A stretch of 64,000 bases of DNA from contig CACXXO010000006.1 of assembly GCA_902771735.1 (NCBI GenBank), forward strand, positions 62,001 through 126,000, given 5' to 3'. This document shows, one piece after another, positions 25,090 through 32,833 of this stretch (position 1 is the stretch's first letter; each line of letters begins with the position of its first letter). Under the pieces are notes generated by a model. That model saw nothing but the letters and a program-made list of their open reading frames with translations, was not told where the DNA came from and ran no database searches. A program made the translations under genes and the position numbers. This DNA is from an uncultured Bacteroidota bacterium (GTDB lineage: Bacteria > Bacteroidota > Bacteroidia > Bacteroidales > P3).

Positions 25090-26481
25090 TTAGTTGTTCG
25101 AATTGAGCAGGTCCTCAAGGGCCACCTGGGCGCTGATGACACTCATGACGGCCTGGATGTAGTTGCTTTGGGCGGAGATGATGTCGGTGGAGGCCGTGGT
25201 GACCTCGAGACTGCTGGCGCGGCCAAACTTGTATTTTTCTGTCACGTTGTCGAAAACACGGCGTGTGACATCGAGGTTGCGGCTCTGTATGTCGTAGTTC
25301 TCGAGGGCGGTGACAAGGTCGTATTGCAGCTGGTTGAACTGCACACGCAAGCCGTCTTCTGCCTGGCGACGGGAGTTGGCAGTCTCCTGCTGGGCAATCT
25401 TGGCACTCTTGACGGAGGCGTAGCGGGTGCCGGAAGAGAGCAACGGCATGCTGATGCTGGCGCCGATCATGTTCGGCGGGGTCATGTTGAATCCTTCGTC
25501 CTTGCCGAAGTAGGTCTTGGCGCTGTACTGATAGTAGGCTGAAATGGTGGGCAGGAAGTCCATCCATGCCATGTTGACCTGACGGGTGGCCAGTTCTTCG
25601 TTCTTGGCCAAGAGCTGGTAGTTGTAGTTGTTCTCGATGTGGAAGGGTGTATTGAGGATGGAGGCCGCTCCTTCGATACTGAGGATGTCATTGATGGGGG
25701 TGGTGAGTTCGACGGTGCTGTTCACGTCGGCCCCAAGTTGGAGCAACAGCGAGTTGCGGAGCATCTGTAGCGAACGCTTGGTGCTGTTGATGCTGCTCTT
25801 CATGGAGGCTACCTGCACCTGCAGCTTGTCGGCATCCACCTGTTCGGCGGCACCCACGTTGACGGCAGCCTGGCTGGTGGCGGCAAGGCTCTCAAGGTTG
25901 GCCAGGCTGGAGTCCAGCAGGCCCACGGTCTGCTCCATCACCAGAATGCTCACGTAGACGTTCTTCACCTGCGAACGGGTCTGCTGCTCGGTCTGCTGGC
26001 GCGAGAGGTCGGTCATCTCAATGGCCAGTTTCTGCATCATGGTACCGACAACCTGAGCTCCCGAGAGAGCCACGGCAGCTGTGAGGCTGAAGGTGCCGCT
26101 GGGGTTCATGGCGATGCCGCCACTCGACGAGGTGTTGCTGCTGCCGCTCGAGGGGAAGGAAATGGGCATGGTCACGCCTCCGATGGTCACCGAATCGGGC
26201 ATCATCGACATCATTGACCCTCCGCCGCCAAAGTTCATCGTGTAGCCGCACATGTTCTGGTAGTCGAAGCCCGCCTTCAACGACGGAAGCATGGAAGAGA
26301 GAGTCTTCCAACGTTCCATCTCGGCCTTCTTCACTTCGAGGTCGGCATTCTTCATCGTGGCGTTGTGCTCGATGGCATACTGCTGGGCCTCGCTCAGCGA
26401 CAGCTGCAGCGTCTGCTGCGCCGTGGTCGTGAGCCCCATGCTTGCCAGCACAATGGCTAATGTCAGTCTTTTCAGTTTCAT
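25090..26481 (-). CDS. TolC-family outer membrane efflux protein
   Basis: The 463-residue protein has a signal peptide (MKLKRLTLAIVLASMGLTTTA) followed by two OEP repeats of long amphipathic helices, for example LSLSEAQQYAIEHNATMKNA near the start and GRASSLEVTTASTDIISAQS near the C-terminus. It forms the outer membrane duct of the exporter. A Gly/Ser/Met-rich loop (about 85-135) is longer than usual. The MFP start lies 32 bp downstream, the TetR stop 27 bp upstream, so they form one operon. Confidence 0.92.
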   Translation of the reverse strand: MKLKRLTLAIVLASMGLTTTAQQTLQLSLSEAQQYAIEHNATMKNADLEVKKAEMERWKTLSSMLPSLKAGFDYQNMCGYTMNFGGGGSMMSMMPDSVTIGGVTMPISFPSSGSSNTSSSGGIAMNPSGTFSLTAAVALSGAQVVGTMMQKLAIEMTDLSRQQTEQQTRSQVKNVYVSILVMEQTVGLLDSSLANLESLAATSQAAVNVGAAEQVDADKLQVQVASMKSSINSTKRSLQMLRNSLLLQLGADVNSTVELTTPINDILSIEGAASILNTPFHIENNYNYQLLAKNEELATRQVNMAWMDFLPTISAYYQYSAKTYFGKDEGFNMTPPNMIGASISMPLLSSGTRYASVKSAKIAQQETANSRRQAEDGLRVQFNQLQYDLVTALENYDIQSRNLDVTRRVFDNVTEKYKFGRASSLEVTTASTDIISAQSNYIQAVMSVISAQVALEDLLNSNN

Positions 26482-26508
26482 TGTTATTATTGTTTTACTT
26501 TTTTATTA

Positions 26509-27153
26509 TCAAAACACATTGTCGGCATCCAACTTTTGGATGACCTCGGCGAAGTGGTTCACCTCGCGGTCGTAGCGGATGAGGGTATCGGTGGTCATCA
26601 ATCCGCGCAGGTAGGTGAAGCACATCTCGTTGATGCGGCGGGCGTACTCGTCGCGGTCCGATACATCGGAGCTGCGCTGCTGTTGGATGAGGTTGCAGAA
26701 GAAGTCGATGGCTACCTTCACATCGGCATCGGGACGCAGGTAGTTGTGGCTGCGCACATAGTCCATGCCGTGCAGCAGAAGTGCTCGCAGGCGGTCGCTG
26801 TGCACCTTGAAGAAACGGTCGTGTATCTCGGGGTAGTAGCGCTCCGTCTCATCGATGATGCGGCGGTATTTGTGGATGAACATGGCGTTGGTTCGAAGCA
26901 TGTACATGGCCACCAGCAACGGTTCGTCCACCTGGCTATGGGCTTGGCGGTGACGGGCGTTGGTGCGTTCTTGCACAAGGGTGAGGCACTCGGTGAGCAG
27001 CTCTTCCTTGTTGGCGAAGGTCTCGTAGAGGGTACGCTTCGACATGTGCAACGTCTGTGCGATGTCGTCCATCGTAACACCCCTGCAGCCCCGCTCGTTG
27101 AACATCTGCAGCGCTGTCTCCACGATTTTCTCCTTGTTTTCTTCGTTTGCCAT
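26509..27153 (-). CDS. TetR/AcrR family transcriptional regulator
   Basis: The 214-residue protein has the N-terminal TetR helix-turn-helix (GVTMDDIAQTLHMSKRTLYE, about residues 23-42, then TFANKEELL) and a helical ligand-binding domain. It is the first gene of the efflux operon and presumably represses it, with an efflux substrate as inducer (inferred). The promoter at about 27225-27254 lies about 70 bp upstream. I see no clear operator palindrome there. Confidence 0.9.
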   Translation of the reverse strand: MANEENKEKIVETALQMFNERGCRGVTMDDIAQTLHMSKRTLYETFANKEELLTECLTLVQERTNARHRQAHSQVDEPLLVAMYMLRTNAMFIHKYRRIIDETERYYPEIHDRFFKVHSDRLRALLLHGMDYVRSHNYLRPDADVKVAIDFFCNLIQQQRSSDVSDRDEYARRINEMCFTYLRGLMTTDTLIRYDREVNHFAEVIQKLDADNVF

Positions 27154-27224
27154 CGGGCTCTATCTGTTTGTCTTTTAGAGGCTAATTTGGGTTATATATA
27201 ATAATTGTACCCGCGAAAAGCGCT

Positions 27225-27254
27225 GCAAAGATACAAAAAACTCCGAAAACCAAA
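27225..27254 (-). promoter_or_regulatory. Probable promoter of the tetR-efflux operon
   Basis: On the minus strand TATCTTTGC (27233 to 27225) is a perfect -7 element. A TTTG at 27254-27251 lies 17 bp upstream, a little short of the usual 19-21 bp. Confidence 0.65.
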
Positions 27255-27270
27255 AAAGTTTTCGGAGTTT
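27239..27270 (-). terminator. Intrinsic terminator of yajC
   Basis: A perfect 12-bp stem AACTCCGAAAAC/GTTTTCGGAGTT with a 7-nt loop is followed on the minus strand by TTTTTTG. It begins 23 bp after the yajC stop and directly abuts the promoter of the next operon. Confidence 0.92.
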
Positions 27271-27292
27271 CTATAGTTAAATAATCTTAACG

Positions 27293-27589
27293 CTACTTTT
27301 CCTTGTGCTCGGGGATGGGCTGCAAGGTGCCAATCTGCACCTTCATGCGGGCTCCGGGGGCGGCTTCGACGATGGCCCATGCGCCATCGCGGCTGACGAA
27401 GCTTACGTGGATGCCGCCGGCGGTCATCAGTTTGTCTCCTTTCTGCAGGCTGTCACGATAGGCCTGTTCTTTTTTGGCTTTCTGGCTCTGCGGACGGATG
27501 AGGAAGAGGTAGAACACGGCTATCATCAGCACAATCATGATGGCTGTTTTCCAGCCGTTGGCAATGTCAAGGAGTATGAATTCAGTCAT
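27293..27589 (-). CDS. yajC: Preprotein translocase subunit YajC
   Basis: The 98-residue protein has a single N-terminal membrane helix (TAIMIVLMIAVFYLFLIRPQ) followed by the family signature RPQSQKAKKEQAYRDSLQKG and the GDKLMTAGGIHVSF region. It assists SecDF in protein export. I start it at the ATG at 27587-27589 (MTEFILLDIANGW). An upstream ATG would add MGKKLRK. Confidence 0.93.
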   Translation of the reverse strand: MTEFILLDIANGWKTAIMIVLMIAVFYLFLIRPQSQKAKKEQAYRDSLQKGDKLMTAGGIHVSFVSRDGAWAIVEAAPGARMKVQIGTLQPIPEHKEK

Positions 27590-27683
27590 TTTTCTTAATT
27601 TTTTTCCCATTAAAACGGCATCAGCCTTTTTTTATTGCATAAAAATGCAATATTTTTCTTCAAATGTCGTTAAAAGGATTAGT

Positions 27684-29066
27684 ATGAATGACATGAATGC
27701 AAAGTATCGGGAATTGCGTGAACGCTATCCCGAATTTGAATACGAAGCCTACCACTACCGCTGGACCGACGAAGGGTTGCGCCTGTGGTTCGATTTCCGC
27801 ATGGGCGAGGTGGAGTTCCATCCCGAGGCCTTGTTCGAGGCTCGCCCGTTCCTTGATTGCAAGGCCGAGTCCCTCGATCGGCAGGTGTTCGATATCGGCA
27901 TGATAGAGTTGATAAGCTACTGGAAATGTGCTTGTCCTCCGATGGTGAAGGTTTCCTGTGGCACGCTTACCGAAGAGCAGATTTCTTTTTGGAAGAAACT
28001 CTACTGGAATGGTCTCGGCGAGTTCTTTTACACCAATGGCATTGAAGAAACGCCAGAGACGTTTATGAAAGTGGAAAGTGGAGAGAGAAAAGTGGATAAC
28101 ACGTGTGAACAAATGCCACCCACTACCTACTACCCACTACCCACTCATTACTTGGTCCCCATCGGTGGCGGCAAGGACAGCGTCGTCACTCTTGAACTGT
28201 TGCGTCGGGCGGGAAAGACCATCCGGCCGCTCATCATGAACCCCCGCGGTGCCACCGTCGAGTGCGCATCCAAAGCCGGCTTCCCCATTGACGAGGTGCT
28301 CGTCATCCTCCGCAAAATCGATCCTACATTGTTGGACCTCAACGCCAAAGGTTACCTTAACGGGCACACACCCTTCTCGGCCATGCTGGCGTTCTACACC
28401 CGTTTGGCCTCCGTCTTGAGCGGTATCCCCAATGTGGCTCTCAGCAATGAAAATTCTGCTAATGAGAGCACGGTGATTGGCACATCGGTCAACCACCAAT
28501 ATTCGAAAAGTCTCGAATTCGAGGACGACTTCCGCCGCTATTGTCCGGGGTTCAATTATTTCAGTTTCTTGAGACCTCTTAGCGAATTGCAAATCGCCAT
28601 GTTGTTCAGTCGGTTTACTGACTATCACGATGTTTTCCGTTCCTGCAATGTGGGCAGCAAGCAGGATATCTGGTGCGGCCATTGCGCCAAGTGTCTCTTC
28701 GCCTACATCATCCTCTCTCCCTTCATCGAACCTTCCCGCCTGAATCATATTTTCGGTAAGGCGATGCTCGACGACATCACGCTTCAACTTGAATTCGACC
28801 AACTTATCGGCGAGGCCGAGACCAAGCCCTTCGAGTGTGTGGGTACTGTGAGCGAAGTGCGGCAGGCGCTGACTATGACACTACGCCGCTGGTATCCCAC
28901 AGATCTTAAACCTGCACTCCTTAATGGCCGTAATGTCCCTAACGCCCTTAAGACCCTTGAGGCCCTTGAGGCCCCTATCGTCCTGGATACCCTCTTGCCC
29001 ATCGGCAACCTCTCCGCCGAAGAACGCCAAATCCTCCAAGTAGCATGTACAGAGAAGACCAACTGA
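27684..29066 (+). CDS. murL: MurL-like UDP-MurNAc-L-Ala-L-Glu epimerase
   Basis: The 460-residue protein resembles MurL, which epimerises the terminal L-Glu of UDP-MurNAc-L-Ala-L-Glu to D-Glu in peptidoglycan synthesis. Recognised stretches are PIGGGKDSVVTLELLRRAGK (about 158-177, a PP-loop-like motif), LNGHTPFSAMLAFYTRL, LSNENSANESTVIGTSVNHQ followed by YSKSLEFE, NYFSFLRPLSELQIAMLFSR, and a Cys motif CGHCAKCLF. The MurD-type gene overlaps its end by 22 bp, exactly the partner expected. Two period-7 arrays (28067-28150) fill the poorly conserved N-terminal linker and a period-9 array (28922-28978) encodes NAL-KTL-EAL-EAP. The chosen ATG at 27684 follows a palindromic AT-rich leader. Identification is from memory of the family and should be tested by search. 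Confidence 0.8.
   Translation: MNDMNAKYRELRERYPEFEYEAYHYRWTDEGLRLWFDFRMGEVEFHPEALFEARPFLDCKAESLDRQVFDIGMIELISYWKCACPPMVKVSCGTLTEEQISFWKKLYWNGLGEFFYTNGIEETPETFMKVESGERKVDNTCEQMPPTTYYPLPTHYLVPIGGGKDSVVTLELLRRAGKTIRPLIMNPRGATVECASKAGFPIDEVLVILRKIDPTLLDLNAKGYLNGHTPFSAMLAFYTRLASVLSGIPNVALSNENSANESTVIGTSVNHQYSKSLEFEDDFRRYCPGFNYFSFLRPLSELQIAMLFSRFTDYHDVFRSCNVGSKQDIWCGHCAKCLFAYIILSPFIEPSRLNHIFGKAMLDDITLQLEFDQLIGEAETKPFECVGTVSEVRQALTMTLRRWYPTDLKPALLNGRNVPNALKTLEALEAPIVLDTLLPIGNLSAEERQILQVACTEKTN
28067..28150 (+). repeat. Two in-frame period-7 micro-arrays inside murL
   Basis: First GAAAGTG-type heptamers (28067-28100, peptide KVESGERKVDN), then CTACCCA-type heptamers (28116-28150, peptide PPTTYYPLPTHYL). 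They encode a low-complexity insert just before the PP-loop-like motif. Confidence 0.85.
28922..28978 (+). repeat. In-frame period-9 micro-array inside murL
   Basis: Nonamers TAATGTCCC, TAACGCCCT, TAAGACCCT, TGAGGCCCT, TGAGGCCCC give a three-residue periodic peptide NVP-NAL-KTL-EAL-EAP. Confidence 0.8.
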
Positions 29067-30322
29067 GAGCTCTGCTTCAGGGCCACAAGATACTCGTAGC
29101 CGGCTACGGCCGCGAAGGAAAGAGCGCCGAAAGGCTGATCCGGAAACTTGTACCGGAGGTTCATTACACCATCGCCATGAAGGTCGAGGATGGAAAATGG
29201 ATAGACATGGATGGGAATTGGCACGAGGAATGGCCGTTCGACATGGTTATCAAGTCGCCCGGCATCCCCAATTTTCAATTCCCGATTCTCGATTTTCAAT
29301 TAACATCGCTGACTGACCTCTTCTTGCAAGTCTACGGCGACATGACTATCGGCATCACAGGCACCAAAGGCAAGTCTACCACCGCCAGCCTCATCCACCA
29401 CCTGCTGCCCGGCAGCATCCTCGCTGGCAACATTGGCATCCCGCTTTTCGATATCCTCGACGACCTCCGCGAGGACAGCATTGTTGTGGCCGAACTCAGC
29501 TGTCACCAGTTGGAGAATATCCATCGCGGCCCCCATGTCGCCGTGCTGCTCAATCTCTTCCAGGAACACCTCGACCACTACGAAAACTACCTTGGCTACA
29601 AGATGGCCAAAATGCAGATCTGTTTGAAACAGCAGGCAGGCGACCACTTCTTCTACTGCACCGACAATGGGGAACTGCGAGAGCTGGTTGAGAGTTGCAA
29701 GTTAAAAGTTAAGAGTGCTTTGCAGCCGTATTCTGTTGGTGATATAAGTGACGAGGAGAGGGTGTTGCTCGAGGCTTGTCCGTTGGAGGGCGAGCACAAC
29801 AGGAGCAACGCTTTGGTGGCGTGCCGTGTGGCATCGCTTGTGACACGCCAGCCAATTTCAACTTTCATCTCTCGACTTTCAACTTTCAAGGGGCTGCGTC
29901 ACAGGATGGAAAAGGTCGGCGTCTATCAGGGAATCGCATGGTACGACGACAGCATCAGCACCATCCCTGCCGCCGCCATTGCCGCCGTGCGGGCCTTGGG
30001 AAGGGTCGACACCCTTATCCTTGGCGGTTTCGATCGCGGCATCGACTACACACCGCTCGTTGATTTCCTGAAAGAGAACCCGATAAAGAATCTGGTGTTT
30101 GTCGGACAAGCCGGTCGTAGGATATACCATGAAATTTCTGTTTTCAATTTTCAGTTTTCGATTTTAATAGAGGACGATTACACCAAAATTGTCCCGTGGT
30201 GTGCCGAGCACACGCCCCAGGGTGGGGTGGTGCTGCTCTCTCCTGCTGCCGCCAGCTACGACGCCTTCAAGAATTTCGAGGTGCGCGGCGACTTCTTCCG
30301 CGAACAGATAATGAAACTATGA
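29045..30322 (+). CDS. murD2: MurD2-like UDP-MurNAc-L-Ala--L-glutamate ligase
   Basis: The 425-residue Mur ligase has the N-terminal fold VAGYGREGKSAERLIRKL, the ATP loop GITGTKGKSTTASLIHHL (about 99-116), AELSCHQLENI, NLFQEHLDHYENY, and the C-terminal GLRHRMEKV and YDDSISTIPAAA motifs typical of MurD. Overlap with the MurL-like gene indicates it is MurD2, adding L-Glu rather than D-Glu. Specificity cannot be read directly from sequence. Four period-7 arrays interrupt it in frame, encoding NFQFPILDFQ, SCKLKVKS, PISTFISRLSTFK and SVFNFQFSILIED, all at surface-loop-like or hydrophobic positions not conserved in MurD. It ends 147 bp before the next gene. Confidence 0.82.
   Translation: MYREDQLRALLQGHKILVAGYGREGKSAERLIRKLVPEVHYTIAMKVEDGKWIDMDGNWHEEWPFDMVIKSPGIPNFQFPILDFQLTSLTDLFLQVYGDMTIGITGTKGKSTTASLIHHLLPGSILAGNIGIPLFDILDDLREDSIVVAELSCHQLENIHRGPHVAVLLNLFQEHLDHYENYLGYKMAKMQICLKQQAGDHFFYCTDNGELRELVESCKLKVKSALQPYSVGDISDEERVLLEACPLEGEHNRSNALVACRVASLVTRQPISTFISRLSTFKGLRHRMEKVGVYQGIAWYDDSISTIPAAAIAAVRALGRVDTLILGGFDRGIDYTPLVDFLKENPIKNLVFVGQAGRRIYHEISVFNFQFSILIEDDYTKIVPWCAEHTPQGGVVLLSPAAASYDAFKNFEVRGDFFREQIMKL
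29269..29302 (+). repeat. In-frame CAATTTT array 1 in murD2
   Basis: Heptamers CAATTTT, CAATTCC, CGATTCT, CGATTTT, CAATTAA encode NFQFPILDFQL. Confidence 0.85.
29693..29717 (+). repeat. In-frame AGTTAAA array 2 in murD2
   Basis: Heptamers AGTTGCA, AGTTAAA, AGTTAAG encode SCKLKVKS. Confidence 0.75.
29852..29890 (+). repeat. In-frame CAACTTT array 3 in murD2
   Basis: Heptamers CAACTTT, CATCTCT, CGACTTT, CAACTTT encode ISTFISRLSTFK. Confidence 0.8.
30138..30166 (+). repeat. In-frame CAATTTT array 4 in murD2
   Basis: Heptamers CTGTTTT, CAATTTT, CAGTTTT, CGATTTT encode VFNFQFSIL. Confidence 0.85.
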
Positions 30323-30468
30323 TAAGAAGATTATAAAAAAGATTTTGACAGATTTTGAGGCCTTCAGGCCGACCTTTCCCGCCGCACGAAGTACGCGGCA
30401 TTCGTATAATAAGCCCGCAATTGACCTGCGTAGCATTCGTTAACTTAGTGTAATTCGCCGTTGAAACT
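30323..30468. other. Intergenic spacer with a motif shared with 54233
   Basis: The end of this spacer (about 30445-30465) carries TTAGTGTAATTCGCCGTT, found inverted with one mismatch at 54234-54251 upstream of the DUF6266 gene. No promoter of the consensus type or terminator is seen. Confidence 0.5.
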
Positions 30469-31551
30469 ATGAATGATATGACAGACTACAAAGAGATAAG
30501 GCATCTGCTTCATGAGCATCCGCAGACCGCCGGCAACGAGCAGTTTGCACACGATTTGATTGTCAAACATTTACAGGGTTTGCATCCTGACAAAGTCTAT
30601 ACCCATGTTGGCGGTTACGGTGTCATTGCCCTCTGGGGCAAGGATGCGTCCGCCCCCACCGTCGCTTTCCGCGCCGACAGCGACGCCCTGCCCATCGGTC
30701 ACCGCTGCGGTCACGACGGCCACACCACCATCCTCCTGCGCTTGGCAGAACTGGTCGACGAGAACGTATCAGCATTCCAACATATCAACATCCTCCTTCT
30801 ATGGCAGCCCGCCGAGGAAACTGGAGAAGGAGCGCGCGCTATGCTCGAGAGTGGCATTCTTCAACAGTATAACATTCAGTCGTTCTATGCTTTGCATAAC
30901 CTTCCGGGCTATCCGCTGGGCACCGTGGTGCTCTGTCCGAGGACTTTCGCCGCCGCCTCCACAGGTGTTGTCTATCACCTCGACGGTCGCGAGACACATG
31001 CGTCGACGCCCGAGTTAGGCATCAATCCCGGGATGGCTATTGCGGAGATAATCAACAGGTTCAATGGATTTAATGGACGGGATGGGGAGTTTAGGCAGTC
31101 GACTTTGATATGTGTCCGCATCGGACAGCCGGCCTTCGGCACCTCCGCCGGACACGGCGAGGTGATGTTCACCCTCCGTGCTTTCACCAACGACGAGATG
31201 GAAAAGCTCCTCTCAGAAGCCAACCAAGTAGTAGATGAGGTATCCTCTCGTTATGGCTTGAAAGTCAGCCGTTCACTGGTTGAACCATTCCGCGCCACCG
31301 AGAATAATGGCGACTGCGTGGAAGCAATAGAAAAAGCGGCAGAAGATGTGCCGCTTTGTGTTCGTTATCAGATGGAACCCAACCGCTGGAGCGAGGACTT
31401 CGCCGAGTATCTGCTGCATTTCAAAGGCGCTATGTTCGGCATCGGCAGTGGTGAGCACCAGCCCGAGTTGCATCACCCCGACTACGACTTCCCCGACGCC
31501 CTCATCGAGCCTGCCGCCCAGCTTTTCTTCCGCCTTGCGTCGGAACTATAG
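30469..31551 (+). CDS. M20 family amidohydrolase
   Basis: The 360-residue protein belongs to the M20D amidohydrolases (hippurate/IAA-amino acid hydrolase group), which cleave N-acyl amino acids using a dinuclear metal site. Seen are FRADSDALPI, the metal motif HRCGHDGHTT (about 77-86), QPAEETGEGARAML, HASTPE and the C-terminal HHPDYDFPD. The exact substrate is unknown. N-acetyl-diaminopimelate or a peptidoglycan-derived acyl amino acid is possible given the MurL/MurD2 neighbours, but this is only inferred. An ATG three codons on (30478) is an alternative start. A period-9 array at 31057-31093 encodes RFN-GFN-GRD-GEF. Its last 6 bp overlap the convergent gene. Confidence 0.88.
   Translation: MNDMTDYKEIRHLLHEHPQTAGNEQFAHDLIVKHLQGLHPDKVYTHVGGYGVIALWGKDASAPTVAFRADSDALPIGHRCGHDGHTTILLRLAELVDENVSAFQHINILLLWQPAEETGEGARAMLESGILQQYNIQSFYALHNLPGYPLGTVVLCPRTFAAASTGVVYHLDGRETHASTPELGINPGMAIAEIINRFNGFNGRDGEFRQSTLICVRIGQPAFGTSAGHGEVMFTLRAFTNDEMEKLLSEANQVVDEVSSRYGLKVSRSLVEPFRATENNGDCVEAIEKAAEDVPLCVRYQMEPNRWSEDFAEYLLHFKGAMFGIGSGEHQPELHHPDYDFPDALIEPAAQLFFRLASEL
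31057..31093 (+). repeat. In-frame period-9 micro-array in the M20 gene
   Basis: Nonamers AGGTTCAAT, GGATTTAAT, GGACGGGAT, GGGGAGTTT. These are the reverse-complement type of the CCCATTAAA repeats at 16270 and 20791. Confidence 0.7.
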
Positions 31552-32160
31552 TTGGCTCGTCACCAACAGCAGCGAGTCGTTCTTCTCTTCGTCATATATT
31601 TGTCCGTCGCTCAACCTGTAAAAGGTTGTGGCATGATAGCCATTGAAGCCGTCGAAGTCCGTCATTTCGGTCTCTTCTTTTATCAGGTTTGCGTCAGGGT
31701 ACATGGTGAAGGAAGTTTTCCTTACGGTGCAGTAATAGATGTGGCACAAAGTGTACATTCGCCTGTCAACCAGGCCGTCACGTTTGTATAGCACAAACAC
31801 ATCGGGGTCGAAAGAATCGTGGATTTCCGAATAGACGACATAGTCTTTGTCGCCCCAAACCCTACTGTCGTGCTTCAACAGCGCGGCATATAGCCCAATC
31901 AGGCACGCCATCTCCAACACGACACAGCCCAGCCCTGCGATGATTTTCTTCAGCGGGTGTTTCCCTTTTGCAAAATAGACGGTCCACAGGATAACAGCGG
32001 CGGCAATAAACAGCGTGGCGAAAATGCTTGCCCAGCTGTCCAGTTGCCACACAAGTCGGTCTCCGTGGTCGAGGAGGAATTTCGGCACAGCGGCAATCGC
32101 CAAAAGAACCAATGCCGCAGCGGATGTTATCGCCGCGTATGGCAATAATGGTTTTCTCAT
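31546..32160 (-). CDS. Membrane protein of unknown function
   Basis: The 204-residue protein has three hydrophobic segments in its first 95 residues (AAITSAAALVLLAIAAV; SIFATLFIAAAVILWTVYF; IIAGLGCVVLEMACLIGLYA). A soluble, mostly beta C-terminal domain follows with DFDGFNGYHATTFYRLSDGQ. I do not recognise a family. It probably sits in the inner membrane with the C-terminal domain outside. It starts 18 bp after the stop of the LEA-like lipoprotein gene, so they may be cotranscribed. Confidence 0.68.
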   Translation of the reverse strand: MRKPLLPYAAITSAAALVLLAIAAVPKFLLDHGDRLVWQLDSWASIFATLFIAAAVILWTVYFAKGKHPLKKIIAGLGCVVLEMACLIGLYAALLKHDSRVWGDKDYVVYSEIHDSFDPDVFVLYKRDGLVDRRMYTLCHIYYCTVRKTSFTMYPDANLIKEETEMTDFDGFNGYHATTFYRLSDGQIYDEEKNDSLLLVTSQL

Positions 32161-32178
32161 TCGGACAGAGGCTGGTTA

Positions 32179-32778
32179 TCAACTCTTTCCGGTCTTCTGC
32201 TCCAGCTTGATGTAGTTGGGGAAGGGGACCTGGGTGGTGCCGACGCTAAGACTGGGGCGCACGCGGAGGCCCACTTTGGAGGAGATGCCGTCGCCGGCAA
32301 AGCTCGAGGCGAAGTTCTTCAGCGCGTCGAGGCCTTTCTGCGAGAAGAGTTGGCCGAGGTCGGTGTTCACCGGCAGCGGCACCGTGGTGGTCGTTGAGGG
32401 CTTGATGGTGTAGTTGCGCGAGGAGACTCCGTTGGCCATGTCGGTACCGTCGATGGCCAGAATCCAATCCAGGGCCGTCATGGCGGCCTGTGTGGTGGTG
32501 GGGTTCTTCACGTCGACGTTCACATTGAGGTTCAGCGGCACCTGCTTGCTCTGGTAGGCCGCCACGAGTTTCACAATGTCGGTGGCCGACAGGTTGCCCT
32601 GGGTCAAATTTTTCACGTTCACTCCCGCAACGCTCACATTCGAGACGTTTTTCAGGGCGAATTCGCAGTTGGCCAAGTTGGCCACGGAAGAAAACTGTGC
32701 GGCGAGTTGGTTGAATACATCGCACGAACTCAGCAGGATAGAACCTGCAACGACTAAAGCAAAGGTTATCTTTTTCAT
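32179..32778 (-). CDS. Lipoprotein, LEA type 2-like
   Basis: The 199-residue protein starts with a lipoprotein signal, MKKITFALVVAGSILLSSC, with the lipidated Cys at residue 19. The rest has beta-rich repeats of the kind NVSVAGVNVKNLTQGNLSAT and NVNVDVKNPTTTQAAMTALD, and TTTTVPLPVNTDL. This pattern matches LEA_2/WHy-type immunoglobulin-like lipoproteins in Bacteroidota. It probably sits on the periplasmic face of a membrane. The -7 promoter box ends only 3 bp before the ATG (see the promoter entry), implying a leaderless mRNA. Confidence 0.65.
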   Translation of the reverse strand: MKKITFALVVAGSILLSSCDVFNQLAAQFSSVANLANCEFALKNVSNVSVAGVNVKNLTQGNLSATDIVKLVAAYQSKQVPLNLNVNVDVKNPTTTQAAMTALDWILAIDGTDMANGVSSRNYTIKPSTTTTVPLPVNTDLGQLFSQKGLDALKNFASSFAGDGISSKVGLRVRPSLSVGTTQVPFPNYIKLEQKTGKS

Positions 32779-32781
32779 GCT

Positions 32782-32790
32782 GCAAAGATA
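32782..32790 (-). promoter_or_regulatory. Perfect -7 box abutting a start codon
   Basis: TATCTTTGC on the minus strand ends 3 bp before the lipoprotein ATG (32778). A -33 TTTG is not obvious. If used, transcription would start at or within the first codons. Confidence 0.5.
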
Positions 32791-32833
32791 TGAATTTTTT
32801 TTAATATGGGAGGAAAAAAATTAATACCTTCAT

